From RUG100 sp034927505 (GTDB lineage: Bacteria; Bacillota; Clostridia; Peptostreptococcales; Anaerovoracaceae): a DNA stretch of 64,000 nucleotides. The DNA is taken from the NCBI GenBank assembly GCA_034927505.1, contig JAYFPY010000008.1:6716-70715 (forward strand), given 5' to 3'. Below, in pieces: positions 16,873 to 25,393 of the stretch; the stretch's first letter is position 1; the number at the start of each line of letters is the position of its first letter. The position numbers and the translations under genes were made by a program. The notes under the pieces are model-generated. The model made no database searches. It saw nothing but the letters and a program-made list of their open reading frames with translations, and was not told the DNA's origin.

Positions 16873-18276
16873 TTAAAATATCAGCTTTTCTTCGATATAA
16901 CTTTTTACCTGATCGATAGGCAGTCTTATCTGTTCCATTGTATCGCGGTCCCTGATGGTCACACATCCGTCTTCTTCTGTATCGAAGTCTACACAAATGC
17001 AGAACGGCGTGCCGATCTCATCTTCCCGTCGGTATCTTTTACCTATGGATCCGGCTGTATCATAGTCAACCATGAAATACTTTGCAAGCTCTTCATGGAT
17101 AGGCTCTGCAATATGGGACAGTTTTTTTGCCAGCGGCAGCACGGCAGCTTTGTAAGGCGCCAGCGCCGGATGGAATTTCATTACTGTCCTTTTATCTTCC
17201 TTGCCCTTGCTGTCCGTCAGAGTCTCTTCGCAGTAAGCTTCGATGAGGAACGCCAAAGCGACCCTGTCTGCTCCCAGTGAAGGTTCTATACAGTAAGGTA
17301 CATATCTTTCATTTGTTTCGGGATCTATGTATTCCATTTTCTGTCCCGAATGTTCTATATGCTGTTTCAGGTCGAAATCCGTTCTGTCGGCAATGCCCCA
17401 CAGCTCGCCCCATCCAAATGGGAACAGGTATTCTATGTCCGTAGTCGCATTGCTGTAATGAGAAAGCTCTTCCTCGCCGTGATCTCTCAGTTTCATATGT
17501 TCTTCCGCCATTCCCAGATCCTTCAGGAATTTGACGCAGTGATCTTTCCAGTACTTGAACCATTCCAGATCTGTTCCAGGTTTGCAGAAGAATTCCAGTT
17601 CCATCTGTTCGAATTCTCTTATTCGGAATATGAAATTGCCCGGCGTTATTTCATTTCTGAAAGATTTGCCGATCTGACCTATGCCGAAAGGGATCTTTTT
17701 TCTTGCTGTCCTCTGCACATTGTTGAAATTCACAAAGATACCCTGCGCAGTCTCCGGTCTCAAATACAGTTCCGACTGAGTATCTTCAGTTACTCCCTGG
17801 AATGTTTTGAACATAAGGTTGAACTGTCTTATTCCTGTAAAGTCACTCTTGCCGCATTCCGGGCATTTTACCTGATTGTCATTGAGATAGGCTTCCAGTT
17901 TTTCATTGGGCCATCCGTCGACAGTCTCTGCCGGAGCTCCTGTCTCCGCCATATGATCTTCGATCAGCTTATCTGCTCTGAACCTTGCCTTGCACGCTTT
18001 GCAATCAATAAGAGGGTCCGCAAATCCTCCAACGTGTCCCGATGCTTCCCATACTTTTGGGTTCATCAGGATAGCGGCATCCAGTCCAACATTATACTTT
18101 GATTCCTGTACAAATTTTCTCCACCATGCCTTCTTCAGGTTGTTTTTGAATTCAACTCCGAGGGGGCCATAGTCCCATGCATTTGCCAGTCCGCCGTAAA
18201 TATCGGAACCGGGATAAACGAATCCTCTGTTCTTTGCAAGAGCTACGATTTTGTCCATAGTTACTTCTGTGCTCAT
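16873..18276 (-). CDS. glyQS: Glycyl-tRNA synthetase, dimeric class II
   Basis: A 467-residue alpha2-type GlyRS. It charges tRNA-Gly. Evidence: N-terminal LAKNRGFVYPGSDIYGG and WDYGPLGVEFKNNLK, a Cys-rich pair (DCKACKARF and CPECGKSDF) that may bind zinc, the motif 2 region GKSFRNEITPGNFIFRIREFEQME, and motif 3 EPSLGADRVALAF; the C-terminal anticodon-binding domain starts near ALAPYKAAVLPL. It lies 17 bases after the DUF4342 gene and 14 before ppdK. There is no T-box leader: the upstream gap is too short, so control must come from the operon promoter at 23168-23197 or from internal starts. Presence of this single-chain form rather than GlyQ plus GlyS fits Clostridia and Bacilli subsets. Confidence 0.98.
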   Translation of the reverse strand: MSTEVTMDKIVALAKNRGFVYPGSDIYGGLANAWDYGPLGVEFKNNLKKAWWRKFVQESKYNVGLDAAILMNPKVWEASGHVGGFADPLIDCKACKARFRADKLIEDHMAETGAPAETVDGWPNEKLEAYLNDNQVKCPECGKSDFTGIRQFNLMFKTFQGVTEDTQSELYLRPETAQGIFVNFNNVQRTARKKIPFGIGQIGKSFRNEITPGNFIFRIREFEQMELEFFCKPGTDLEWFKYWKDHCVKFLKDLGMAEEHMKLRDHGEEELSHYSNATTDIEYLFPFGWGELWGIADRTDFDLKQHIEHSGQKMEYIDPETNERYVPYCIEPSLGADRVALAFLIEAYCEETLTDSKGKEDKRTVMKFHPALAPYKAAVLPLAKKLSHIAEPIHEELAKYFMVDYDTAGSIGKRYRREDEIGTPFCICVDFDTEEDGCVTIRDRDTMEQIRLPIDQVKSYIEEKLIF

Positions 18277-18293
18277 TTACTCCTCTTTCTTGA

Positions 18294-18938
18294 CTATTCG
18301 AAGGAATACCCTTCGCTGTCCTTGCCCATTTTATTTTTTATCGCATCCGCAGCATTGTCTATTGCGTCGCTTGCTTTATCTTTTGCACTGTCAAAAGCTT
18401 CGCCTGCCTTTTCTTTTGCATCATCAATTTTTTCTCCGGCGCGGTCCCTGACCCTGCTGTGCACTTCTGTCGCCTTTGCCTTTGCCGCTCCTGCGAATTC
18501 ACTGCCCTTTTCTGCAGCCTTCCCCGCAAAATCGGAAGCTCTGTCACTGACATCTATTACAGTCCCGTCGCCTTTTACGATCTCCACTACGCATTTGAAA
18601 CCTATCGAAGCCACTACCCCGGCAACTGCTCCCCACGGAGCGATGATCGTTCCCACGATCCCGGCGTTTACAGGAATGTTGACCAAAGTCTCTCCTGTTT
18701 TGCTTTTAACTACGATCTTAGCTACATTGCCTCTTTTGATCAGTTCTTTGACAGCATCCAGAACAGCGGATCCCTGCTCTTTTGCCGATTTCCTTTCTGT
18801 AGAATCAATAGTCTCTTCAATATTGATTATCGCGTCCACAACGCTGCCGTCAGCAGCCTCGAGAGCATCTTTTGCTTCTTTATAGCTAACTCCGGTCCTG
18901 TCCTTTACCAGTTCGATTTTTTCCAACGTGATTTCCAT
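18294..18938 (-). CDS. DUF4342 protein with UBA/TS-N-like N-terminus and amphipathic repeat tail
   Basis: A 214-residue protein. Residues 1-45 (LEKIELVKDRTGVSYKEAKDALEAADGSVVDAIINIE) resemble the UBA-like helix bundle of EF-Ts. Residues about 60-125 are the DUF4342 core (VAKIVVKSKTGETLVNIPVNAGIVG, APWGAVAGVVASIGFKCVVEI), a hydrophobic Gly-rich segment that could contact membrane. The last about 85 residues are a run of Ala/Lys/Asp-rich heptad or 11-residue repeats (KEKAGEAFDSAKDKASDAIDN), similar in style to LEA or apolipoprotein-like helices. Function is unknown. It lies 4 bases after recO and 17 before glyQS, so it is cotranscribed with translation and repair genes. The family assignment is firm for the core; nothing in the sequence indicates an enzyme. 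Confidence 0.8.
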   Translation of the reverse strand: MEITLEKIELVKDRTGVSYKEAKDALEAADGSVVDAIINIEETIDSTERKSAKEQGSAVLDAVKELIKRGNVAKIVVKSKTGETLVNIPVNAGIVGTIIAPWGAVAGVVASIGFKCVVEIVKGDGTVIDVSDRASDFAGKAAEKGSEFAGAAKAKATEVHSRVRDRAGEKIDDAKEKAGEAFDSAKDKASDAIDNAADAIKNKMGKDSEGYSFE

Positions 18939-18942
18939 ACTG

Positions 18943-19707
18943 TTACCTCCTTGTCGGCATTTCTATCAGATCTTCACTTTTGAGAGAATCGATATCCAGA
19001 TGATATCTGATATACTCCCTTATGACAGTCCTGACCACTGTTGCCTTATCCTCTTCCAAAGCCAGTTTTTCAAGACTTTCAAGGGGATTATCCAACAGAA
19101 ACTTCATAATATTTACTATAACAAAATTGATATCATAAATCAATGAATCATTGTCGCTTTTTTCTGTATACTTTCTGCAGTCTGTACACAATATTCCTCC
19201 GTCCGATACGCTGAAAGCGGCAGGATCTCCTTCTTTGCCGCATTTGACGCATTTGTCCAGCTGCGGCATGTACCCCAGCTGTTTCAGGGCCTTCAGCTCG
19301 TATGCCAGGACCGGCGTATCATATCTCTGATTTCTCTTCTCCAGTGAAGCCAGCACTTCCACTGTCAGATCAAAGAGCCCCTCCGCCGGCTGCTCTTCGG
19401 CCAGCAGCTTGTCGGCCAGCTCCAGGCAGTAAGAAGCACTCATGTATTTATCCACATCTTCTCCTATGCTGTAATAGCTTTTTAATGTCTCCGCTCCGTT
19501 GATATTATAAAACCGGCCTTTCCTGTACAGTTCATACCTGCCGTATGTGAAGGGCCTCATGGCCAGAGCGCTTTTGCTCCGGCCCTTTTCATTTATATTG
19601 GATCCTGCGCTGATCTTGCCGAATTTCCTGGAAAACAGCACTATCATCCTCCGACCATTGGCAATTTTCGTCTGCCTCAAGATTATCCCTTCGGTATCGG
19701 TTATCAT
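18943..19707 (-). CDS. recO: DNA repair protein RecO
   Basis: A 254-residue RecO, the mediator that with RecR loads RecA onto SSB-coated gaps in the RecFOR pathway and anneals strands. The N-terminal OB fold starts ITDTEGIILRQTKIANGRRMIVLFSRKFGKISAGS. The middle is helical, and the zinc-finger-like region has CVKCGKEGD followed by GGILCTDC, four cysteines in CxxC pairs. Length is normal. The gene follows era by 11 bases, the classical era-recO order, and precedes the DUF4342 gene. No oddities seen. Confidence 0.96.
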   Translation of the reverse strand: MITDTEGIILRQTKIANGRRMIVLFSRKFGKISAGSNINEKGRSKSALAMRPFTYGRYELYRKGRFYNINGAETLKSYYSIGEDVDKYMSASYCLELADKLLAEEQPAEGLFDLTVEVLASLEKRNQRYDTPVLAYELKALKQLGYMPQLDKCVKCGKEGDPAAFSVSDGGILCTDCRKYTEKSDNDSLIYDINFVIVNIMKFLLDNPLESLEKLALEEDKATVVRTVIREYIRYHLDIDSLKSEDLIEMPTRR

Positions 19708-19718
19708 CTGTCTGTCCT

Positions 19719-20600
19719 TTATTTGTCTTTATATCCAAAATTGGAGAGCATGAAATCCGAGTCTCTCCAGTTTTCTTTTACCTTGACCCACAGTCTGAGA
19801 TAAACTTTGGTCCCGGTAAGGCGCTGGATCTCTTCTCTGGCGCTCTTTCCTACGCCCTTCAGCTTTCTTCCGTTCTTCCCTATTATTATGCCTTTATGTG
19901 AGCGTCGTTCGCAGTATATGACCGCACCTATCCTGGTGATGTCCGGCTCTTCTTCGTAGCTTTCTATTTCGACTGCCACTCCGTGAGGCACTTCCTCATC
20001 CAGATACATCAGCAGCTTTTCCCTTATTATCTCGCTGACGATGAACCTCTCCGGATGATCTGTGATCATGTCCGGCGGAAAGTAAGCCGGTCCTTCATCC
20101 AGTTTGTTTTTCAAAGCTGTAATGATATCGCTGATGTTTTTCCCTTTCAGCGCCGATATTCCGAATATGCCGTCAAATATTCCCAGTTTGCTGTATTCCT
20201 CGAATATCTCCCGGTATTTCTCCGGGCCCAGCTTGTCGATCTTGTTGATGACAAGATATTTCGGCGTGTCGACATTCGCAAGCCTATCCACTATGAATCT
20301 GTCTCCCGGGCCGGCATCCAGCCGGTCATCGGTCAGAAACAGGATAACGTCTACATCATCAAAAACCGAGAAAGCTGTTTCCGTCATGTATTCTCCCAGT
20401 TTGTTTCTCGGTTTATGTATGCCCGGAGTATCCAGGAACACCATCTGAGAATCATCGTCGGTATATATCCCCCGGATACGGTTCCGCGTCGTCTGCGGCT
20501 TGTCGGTAGTTATCGCTATTTTTTCTCCAAGGATGGCGTTGAGCAAAGTGGACTTCCCCACGTTAGGCCTTCCTGTTATGCTTATGAATCCGCTTTTCAA
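19719..20600 (-). CDS. era: GTPase Era
   Basis: A 293-residue Era, a GTPase that binds the 3' end of 16S rRNA and is needed for 30S maturation. G1 GRPNVGKST, G2 region TTRNRI, G3 DTPGIHKPR, G4 NKIDKL and G5 SALKG are present, then the C-terminal KH domain with GKNGRKLKGVGKSAREEI. I take the TTG at 20600-20598 as start: AAAGGA sits 8 bases upstream and the protein then begins LKSGFISITGRPNVG, as in other Era proteins; the in-frame GTG at 20639 would add a 13-residue non-family extension. The TTG overlaps the cdd stop (TTGA), so translation is probably coupled. Confidence 0.96.
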   Translation of the reverse strand: MKSGFISITGRPNVGKSTLLNAILGEKIAITTDKPQTTRNRIRGIYTDDDSQMVFLDTPGIHKPRNKLGEYMTETAFSVFDDVDVILFLTDDRLDAGPGDRFIVDRLANVDTPKYLVINKIDKLGPEKYREIFEEYSKLGIFDGIFGISALKGKNISDIITALKNKLDEGPAYFPPDMITDHPERFIVSEIIREKLLMYLDEEVPHGVAVEIESYEEEPDITRIGAVIYCERRSHKGIIIGKNGRKLKGVGKSAREEIQRLTGTKVYLRLWVKVKENWRDSDFMLSNFGYKDK

Positions 20601-20971
20601 AGTACAAATCCTTTCGGTAATAATTCTGACAGCTCGCACACTTCCAGATGTTCTTCATCATCTCCGGTTATTATCTTTAGATCCGGGCCAAATTCATACA
20701 TGAACTGGCGGCATATTCCGCAGGGCCATGATGTTCCTTCGGAACTGCATATAGCTATGGCTTCGAATTCCGATTCGCCTTCACTTATAGCTTTGCAGAA
20801 TGCCGCTCTTTCAGCGCATATAGTCGCACCGAAGGAAGCATTTTCCACATTCACTCCTGTATACATGGTCCCGTCTGTCGTCAGGAGAGCCGCTCCCACT
20901 TTGAATCCCGAATATGGCGCATGGGCATGTTTTTTCACTGCCTGTGCCTGTAAAAACAATTCTCTGTACAT
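20597..20971 (-). CDS. cdd: Cytidine deaminase
   Basis: A 124-residue homotetrameric-type cytidine deaminase, converting cytidine and deoxycytidine to uridine forms in pyrimidine salvage. The zinc site is complete: CAERAAF supplies Cys and the catalytic Glu, and PCGICRQ supplies two more Cys. PYSGFKVGAALLT and GVNVENASFGATICAER are the substrate-binding signatures. Its stop overlaps the TTG start of era. It follows ybeY by 8 bases; the ybeY-cdd-era order is common in Bacillota, though the diacylglycerol/undecaprenol kinase gene often found in between is missing here. Confidence 0.97.
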   Translation of the reverse strand: MYRELFLQAQAVKKHAHAPYSGFKVGAALLTTDGTMYTGVNVENASFGATICAERAAFCKAISEGESEFEAIAICSSEGTSWPCGICRQFMYEFGPDLKIITGDDEEHLEVCELSELLPKGFVL

Positions 20972-20979
20972 ATTGCTGC

Positions 20980-21432
20980 CTACCTTTCCAGGCCGATCTC
21001 GGCCATTATTTCTTCTTCGGCCTTTCTCATTTCGGCCTTTTCTTTTTCATCCATGTGATCATATCCCAGAAGATGGAACATGCTGTGCACGAACAGATAT
21101 ACAAGCTCCCGCTCCACTGAGTGTCCGTAGTCGTCTGCCTGCAGCAGAGCCTGTTCAGTGCATATTACCACGTCGCCTATAGTCGTTTTTTTATCTGAAG
21201 GGATCTCATTTCGGCTTCCGAATTGAGGAAAAGACAAAACATCAGTTGTTTTGTCCGTATCCCTGTACATTTTATTCAATTCACGTATTTCTTCCATGTC
21301 AACGAAAGTCACGCTTACTTCGATATTTTCAGCAGGCACGCCTTCCCTCGCAAGAGCCATATCAGCTGCCTGCTTCATATGTCCCATTACCTTTTCAGAC
21401 GGTCGGGCTGTCTCTCCGATCATTAACTCCAT
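20980..21432 (-). CDS. ybeY: Endoribonuclease YbeY
   Basis: A 150-residue metal-dependent endoribonuclease acting in 16S rRNA 3'-end processing and ribosome quality control. The zinc motif is HSMFHLLGYDH near the C-terminus, where most members have H-G-x-L-H-L-x-G-Y-D-H: all three His ligands are kept but the Gly is Ser and the Leu is Phe. LNKMYRDTDKTTDVLSFP is the second signature. The start overlaps the phoH stop by 10 bases. The conserved phoH-ybeY pair supports the call. Confidence 0.96.
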   Translation of the reverse strand: MELMIGETARPSEKVMGHMKQAADMALAREGVPAENIEVSVTFVDMEEIRELNKMYRDTDKTTDVLSFPQFGSRNEIPSDKKTTIGDVVICTEQALLQADDYGHSVERELVYLFVHSMFHLLGYDHMDEKEKAEMRKAEEEIMAEIGLER

Positions 21433-22397
21433 TCGTCTTCTCCCGGGTTATCTCTGTAATATCTGTCATATGCTCCGATTATTTTCTTTACCAGCTGGTG
21501 TCTTACCACATCCACATCCTTCAGAAAACAAAAGTCTATGTCCTTTACACTCTCAAGGATCCTTGCGGCTTCCACAAGTCCGGATCTCTTGCCTCTCGGC
21601 AGGTCGATCTGAGTTATGTCTCCTGTCACCACCATCCTTGAACCGAATCCCATCCTTGTCAGGAACATTTTCATCTGTTCCTTTGTGGTGTTCTGGGCTT
21701 CATCAAGTATTATGAATGAATTGTCAAGAGTCCTCCCCCTCATATATGCAAGAGGAACGATCTCTATGACTTCTTTTTCTTTCAGTCTCATGGCGCTTTC
21801 CCTGCCCAGCACGTCATAAAGCGCATCATAGAGAGGCCGCAGATACGGGTCCACTTTTTCCTGCAGGTCTCCCGGCAGGAACCCCAGCCTTTCTCCCGCC
21901 TCAACGGCAGGCCTTGCCAGTATTATCTTCTGGACTTCTTTTTTCTTGTATGCGCTGATCGCCATGGCAACGGCGATATATGTTTTTCCTGTGCCGGCAG
22001 GTCCTATTCCGAATACGATCTCTTTGTTACGTATGGAGTTGACATATGATTTCTGTCCTATGGTCTTCGGCCTCAGCGGTTTGCCCAGGTGGGTATAACA
22101 GATCACATCCTTGTCGATATTGCTGTCCTTATATGACATGCCCTTGTCAATGAGTGTGATAACATAATTCACCTTCTGACTGTCCAGATTCTCTCCCGCT
22201 TCGATCACAGCAATCATTTCATTGATTATCTTTTCTGCCTTTGCAGTATCGCTGCCCTTTATGACCAATTCATTGTCCCTCTGGATTATGTCAATATCCA
22301 GAGCATCCTTCAGCAATTTCAGATTACTGTCCATGTTCCCGAACAGTTCGCTTCTGTCCAGTCCTTCATGCAGTCTTATTTTTATAATATTTTCCAA
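21423..22397 (-). CDS. PhoH-like ATPase (PhoH/YbeZ family)
   Basis: A 324-residue P-loop protein. An N-terminal KH-like segment (1-115) precedes the ATPase core with Walker A GPAGTGKTY, Walker B region IILDEAQNTT, RMGFGSRMVVTGD and the PRGKRSGL motif. YbeZ-type PhoH proteins partner YbeY in rRNA maturation and are predicted RNA helicases. The start is a TTG at 22397-22395 with GGAAGG 6 bases upstream; no ATG fits better. It follows a hairpin at 22428-22454 that may partly end transcription after yqeY. The name PhoH is historical; nothing here ties it to the phosphate operon 12 kb away. Confidence 0.95.
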   Translation of the reverse strand: MENIIKIRLHEGLDRSELFGNMDSNLKLLKDALDIDIIQRDNELVIKGSDTAKAEKIINEMIAVIEAGENLDSQKVNYVITLIDKGMSYKDSNIDKDVICYTHLGKPLRPKTIGQKSYVNSIRNKEIVFGIGPAGTGKTYIAVAMAISAYKKKEVQKIILARPAVEAGERLGFLPGDLQEKVDPYLRPLYDALYDVLGRESAMRLKEKEVIEIVPLAYMRGRTLDNSFIILDEAQNTTKEQMKMFLTRMGFGSRMVVTGDITQIDLPRGKRSGLVEAARILESVKDIDFCFLKDVDVVRHQLVKKIIGAYDRYYRDNPGEDEWS

Positions 22398-22427
22398 TAT
22401 ACGCCTTCCGTAAAATATTCAATACAG

Positions 22428-22454
22428 AAATGACCCGATAAAACCGGGCCATTT
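22428..22454 (-). terminator. Hairpin between yqeY and phoH
   Basis: AAATGGCCCG and CGGGTCATTT form a 10-bp stem (one G-T) around a 7-base loop, just after the yqeY stop. The following T-run is weak (TTTCTG), so it is probably a partial terminator or an mRNA processing/stability element inside the operon. Confidence 0.5.
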
Positions 22455-22464
22455 GATTTTGAAA

Positions 22465-22911
22465 TTATGACAGGAAATTCTCTATTATCTGTCTGACCGT
22501 GTTCCCGTCAGCCAGGCCTTTGACCTTCGGCATCACCGCTCCCATGAGTTTTCCCATGTTCTGCTTTCCGCCTTCGATCCCCAGCTCTGCTGCAGTTTCA
22601 GTCACAACAGTTTTGATCTTTTCCTCGCTCATCTGCTCCGGTAAATATTCCGTGAGCACTTCTATTTCTGCTTTGTAGTCATCTGCCAGATCGGTCCGCC
22701 CTGCTGCTTCGAATTCGCCCAGTGCGTCTTTTCTCATCTTGACCTGCTTTGCGAGTATTGGAATGATATCTTCATCCTTCAACTCGATCTTCTGGTCTAT
22801 TTCGATCTGCTTTATAGCTGCCCTTGCAAAACTGATAGTGTTTTTTCTGACATCATCATGAGCCTTCATAGCCTCTTTGAAGTCATTCATCAGTTGTTCT
22901 TTTAAGGTCAA
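22465..22911 (-). CDS. yqeY: YqeY/GatB-related protein
   Basis: A 148-residue protein of the YqeY family, related to the C-terminal domain of GatB in the tRNA-dependent amidotransferase. Signatures: SFARAAIKQIEIDQ, EYLPEQMSEEKIK, GGKQNMGKLMGAVMPKVKGLADGNTV. It is standalone, with no gatCAB nearby, so a direct role in amidotransfer is unlikely; helical bundle and GatB-like tail suggest tRNA contact. It lies 23 bases downstream of rpsU, the usual rpsU-yqeY pair in Bacillota. Biochemical role is not settled for the family. Confidence 0.95.
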   Translation of the reverse strand: MTLKEQLMNDFKEAMKAHDDVRKNTISFARAAIKQIEIDQKIELKDEDIIPILAKQVKMRKDALGEFEAAGRTDLADDYKAEIEVLTEYLPEQMSEEKIKTVVTETAAELGIEGGKQNMGKLMGAVMPKVKGLADGNTVRQIIENFLS

Positions 22912-22934
22912 TTCTTACACCTCTTCTCCACAGC

Positions 22935-23117
22935 CTAGTACTTTTTGTTTGCTTTTTTCCTTGCTGCTTCAGATTTTTTCTTTTTCTTTACACTTGGTTT
23001 TTCGTAGTGCTCTCTTTTTCTCAGCTCGCTCATAACGCCGTCTCTTGCGCATGATCTCTTGAATCTCTTCAGTGCACTCTCCAAGCTTTCGTTCTCTTTT
23101 ACGATTACCTGTGCCAT
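22935..23117 (-). CDS. rpsU: 30S ribosomal protein S21
   Basis: A 60-residue, strongly basic S21 (VIVKENESLESALKRFKR, KREHYEKPSVKKKKKSEAARKKA). It binds the 30S subunit near the 3' end of 16S rRNA and affects initiation. AGGAGG lies 10-11 bases upstream of the ATG and a consensus promoter (23168-23197) 50 bases above it. It is the first gene of the operon that includes yqeY, phoH, ybeY, cdd, era, recO, DUF4342, glyQS and ppdK, so the strong signal drives mostly ribosome-related genes. Confidence 0.98.
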   Translation of the reverse strand: MAQVIVKENESLESALKRFKRSCARDGVMSELRKREHYEKPSVKKKKKSEAARKKANKKY

Positions 23118-23167
23118 TACTCTAACTCACCTCCTGACATTATATTTATAATGCCTATAGCCGTTCT

Positions 23168-23197
23168 ATTATACTATCAACCCGGCGGCCATGTCAA
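23168..23197 (-). promoter_or_regulatory. Consensus sigma-A promoter of the rpsU operon
   Basis: Minus-strand TTGACA (23197-23192), 18-base spacer, TATAAT (23173-23168): both hexamers are perfect. It overlaps the last codons of the HIT gene. Predicted transcription starts near 23161. Confidence 0.85.
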
Positions 23198-23518
23198 CTT
23201 TCTCTTGCCTAAAATATGAAAATGAAGATGTTTTACCGTCTGAAGTCCATCTTCTCCGCAGTTTATCACTACTCTATATCCATTGTCCATACCCAGCGCA
23301 GCAGTAACATCCTTGATCTTGCCCATCATATAAGCCATAAGTTCGCTGTCTTCGGGTCCGATCTCGTCAGTGCTGGCTATATGTTTCTTCGGTATCATCA
23401 GGACATGGACAGGTGCCTGGGGATCCGCGTCATGGAAAACCATTATCCTGTCATCCTCATAAGCCACCTTTGCCGGGATCTCTCCCGCCGCTATTTTACA
23501 GAAAATGCAGTCGCTCAT
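23177..23518 (-). CDS. HIT-family nucleotide hydrolase (HinT-like)
   Basis: A 113-residue histidine-triad protein. CIFCKIAAGEIPA with two Cys is the usual N-terminal zinc-binding start, DADPQAPVHVLMIPKKHI the core strand pair, and HLHFHILG the catalytic His triad. HinT proteins split nucleoside phosphoramidates and acyl-AMP such as lysyl-AMP. It is monocistronic: own promoter at 23552-23581, AAGGAGG before ATG, and the next promoter begins within its end. Function in the cell remains loosely defined for the family. Confidence 0.96.
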   Translation of the reverse strand: MSDCIFCKIAAGEIPAKVAYEDDRIMVFHDADPQAPVHVLMIPKKHIASTDEIGPEDSELMAYMMGKIKDVTAALGMDNGYRVVINCGEDGLQTVKHLHFHILGKRKLTWPPG

Positions 23519-23551
23519 CAGTCTCGCCTCCTTTGTTCATTCTCTTATTAT

Positions 23552-23581
23552 ATTTTAACATTCTTTACGCATGAAAGGCAA
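23552..23581 (-). promoter_or_regulatory. Promoter of the HIT gene
   Basis: Minus-strand TTGCCT (23581-23576), 18-base spacer and extended -10 TGTTAAAAT with TAAAAT at 23557-23552; an overlapping TATAAT at 23552-23547 is an alternative -10. Confidence 0.55.
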
Positions 23582-23601
23582 GGATGAAATCCTATATCAA
23601 C

Positions 23602-23636
23602 GAAAACAGACAAAGCATGATGCCCTGCCTGTTTTC
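23602..23636 (-). terminator. Hairpin after the first APC permease gene
   Basis: GAAAACAGGCA pairs with TGTCTGTTTTC (one G-T) around a loop that itself contains GCAT/ATGC. It lies 54 bases beyond the permease stop; the T-run is inside the 3' arm. Probably a terminator for the permease transcript. Confidence 0.5.
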
Positions 23637-23689
23637 AACGTTATACACTTTTATCATTTTAGAATCTGCATATGCAGAAAATAAACGGA

Positions 23690-25132
23690 TTAGAATCTCT
23701 TGTAATCGTTTCCGAACATGAGATACTCGATCTCTTTCTTTGTTTCATGAGTATGCTTCATAGTGATCTTGTTTATGATGAAGAAGATCACGCCCAGAAC
23801 TATCCAGCCTCCAACGAGACACCATTCGATGCCTGTCAGCGGTGCAGGAGATCCGAGAGGCAGATACAGATACAGGAAGAAGAACGATACGCATACTGCC
23901 AGTACTCCGACAACAACGCCGCCTTTTACCTTGTATGGCCTCTTGAGATCCGGCTCTTTCTTCCTGAGGATCAGGAATGAAAGGGATACCATGAAGTAAG
24001 CCACTACAGTGCCCATTGCTGCTGCATCTACGAACCATACCAGTGCGCCTTTTCCGAGGAGCGGCGACAGTGCTGTGATAAGACCTACCAGAAGAACTGC
24101 CACTACAGGCGACTTGAATTTTGGATGAACTGCTGCAAATACCTTCGGCAGCATCTTTGCTCTTCCCATTGAGAACAGCACTCTTGATGCTCCTACGATG
24201 AATCCGTTCCAGCTGGTCAGTATTCCGCACATTGCGGCTACGATCATGAATTTGCCGAATCCCGGATGTCCCATGCAGTAAGCGAATGAATCCGCAACGC
24301 CTATGTTTCCGCTGCCTTCGACGTATCTAACATCTCCGGGAGCAGCCAGCGCGATAGCGAGGATCATCATCATGTACCAGCATGCAGCCATGACTATTGC
24401 TATGATTATTACTTTTCCTATTTTGCCCAGAGGGATATTCATTTCCTCTGCGGCCTGCGGTATTACATCGAACCCGACGAACATTGCCGGAACCATCAGT
24501 ATTACTGATACCAGACCTTTTCCGCCTGTGAATACAGGTACCATATTTGAAATGTCACCCTTTACGCAGCTTCCAACAAAGAATGCCACGCCGCCGATAG
24601 CCATTGCCAGTGTTGCACATGTCTGGAACACAGCTGATGACTTGGCACCCAGCAGGTTGATTATTGTCAGTATCACTGCTCCGCCTATGGCGATTATCAG
24701 GAAAGTGACTGTGATATCGAATCCCTGTACCTGATAAAGAGCTTTGCCCTGAGGCAGCAGACCTTCAAACAGATATCCTATGGCAGTAGCCAGTGCAGGT
24801 CCTTCCCATGCAGCTACTCCGATGTAAGCCAGGGTGATCATCCATCCTGTGAACCAGGATGCATTGTATCCCATGGCTCTGTAGGAAAATACCAGTTCTC
24901 CGCCCGACAGAGGCAGTGCCGGTGTCAGTTCGGCATATGCCAGACCAACAAAGATACACATGATAGCTCCGATAGCGAATGCAATGATAGCTCCCAGAAC
25001 TCCGCCGCTTGCGACCCATTGCCCTGCCAGCATGATCCAGCCCCAGCCGATCATGGTGCCGAAGGCAAGAGCCAGGACATCCTTCATATTGAGGGCCTTG
25101 GCAAGTTCTTGTCTTTCAACTTCTTGACTCAT
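23690..25132 (-). CDS. APC-family amino acid permease (copy 1)
   Basis: A 480-residue transporter with about 12 membrane segments. The first helix carries GTMIGWGWIML, the APC-family Gly-rich break that holds the substrate amino and carboxyl groups, and helix 6 has the broken segment around PAMFVGFDVIPQAAEEMNIP. It is very close in sequence to the neighbour at 25420 along its whole length, including the shared GDVRY, GILTSWNGF and GALVWFVDAAAMGT segments, and ends with the same GNDYKRF-type tail. It imports or exchanges an amino acid or related amine; the substrate cannot be read from sequence. It has its own sigma-54-type promoter (25297-25312) and leader, and AAAGGAG before the ATG. Confidence 0.93.
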   Translation of the reverse strand: MSQEVERQELAKALNMKDVLALAFGTMIGWGWIMLAGQWVASGGVLGAIIAFAIGAIMCIFVGLAYAELTPALPLSGGELVFSYRAMGYNASWFTGWMITLAYIGVAAWEGPALATAIGYLFEGLLPQGKALYQVQGFDITVTFLIIAIGGAVILTIINLLGAKSSAVFQTCATLAMAIGGVAFFVGSCVKGDISNMVPVFTGGKGLVSVILMVPAMFVGFDVIPQAAEEMNIPLGKIGKVIIIAIVMAACWYMMMILAIALAAPGDVRYVEGSGNIGVADSFAYCMGHPGFGKFMIVAAMCGILTSWNGFIVGASRVLFSMGRAKMLPKVFAAVHPKFKSPVVAVLLVGLITALSPLLGKGALVWFVDAAAMGTVVAYFMVSLSFLILRKKEPDLKRPYKVKGGVVVGVLAVCVSFFFLYLYLPLGSPAPLTGIEWCLVGGWIVLGVIFFIINKITMKHTHETKKEIEYLMFGNDYKRF

Positions 25133-25296
25133 TTTTACACTCCTTTAGTAATAAGATAAAATTGCGTTTGGAAATATTTTTCCGGCCTATTTCAGCATTT
25201 GCCTTGAAAAGCCGTCTTCACAGCGGTAAATATGTTGTTTTTTTAACAATCTATATGGATAACATACCCTGTGGCCATTTCCTGCTTCCATTACAA

Positions 25297-25312
25297 TACA
25301 AATATCGTGCCA
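25297..25312 (-). promoter_or_regulatory. Sigma-54 (-24/-12) promoter of APC permease 1
   Basis: Minus-strand TGGCACG (25312-25306), 4 bases, TTGTA (25301-25297). Against the RpoN consensus TGGCACG-N4-TTGCW only the C of the -12 box differs; GG and G(T) keep the 10-base spacing. The predicted start is near 25286, leaving a leader of about 150 bases. The equivalent site before copy 2 has the same T. Confidence 0.7.
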
Positions 25313-25330
25313 AAACAGATATTTTTCCCC

Positions 25331-25361
25331 AAAAAAAGAAGAAGTCGGGCCAAAAGCCCGA
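25331..25361 (-). terminator. Terminator of APC permease 2
   Basis: TCGGGC and GCCCGA form the stem with a 5-base loop, followed on the minus strand by CTTCTTC and seven T. It lies between the copy 2 stop and the copy 1 promoter, so the two permeases are separate transcripts. Confidence 0.85.
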
Positions 25362-25393
25362 TTTCTCCAACGTTATACACTTATCATCTTTAA

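Noticed and set aside
18277..18293. T-box or other riboswitch before glyQS, hisS, aspS or leuS
   Set aside because: The gaps are 1 to 26 bases, too short for such leaders.
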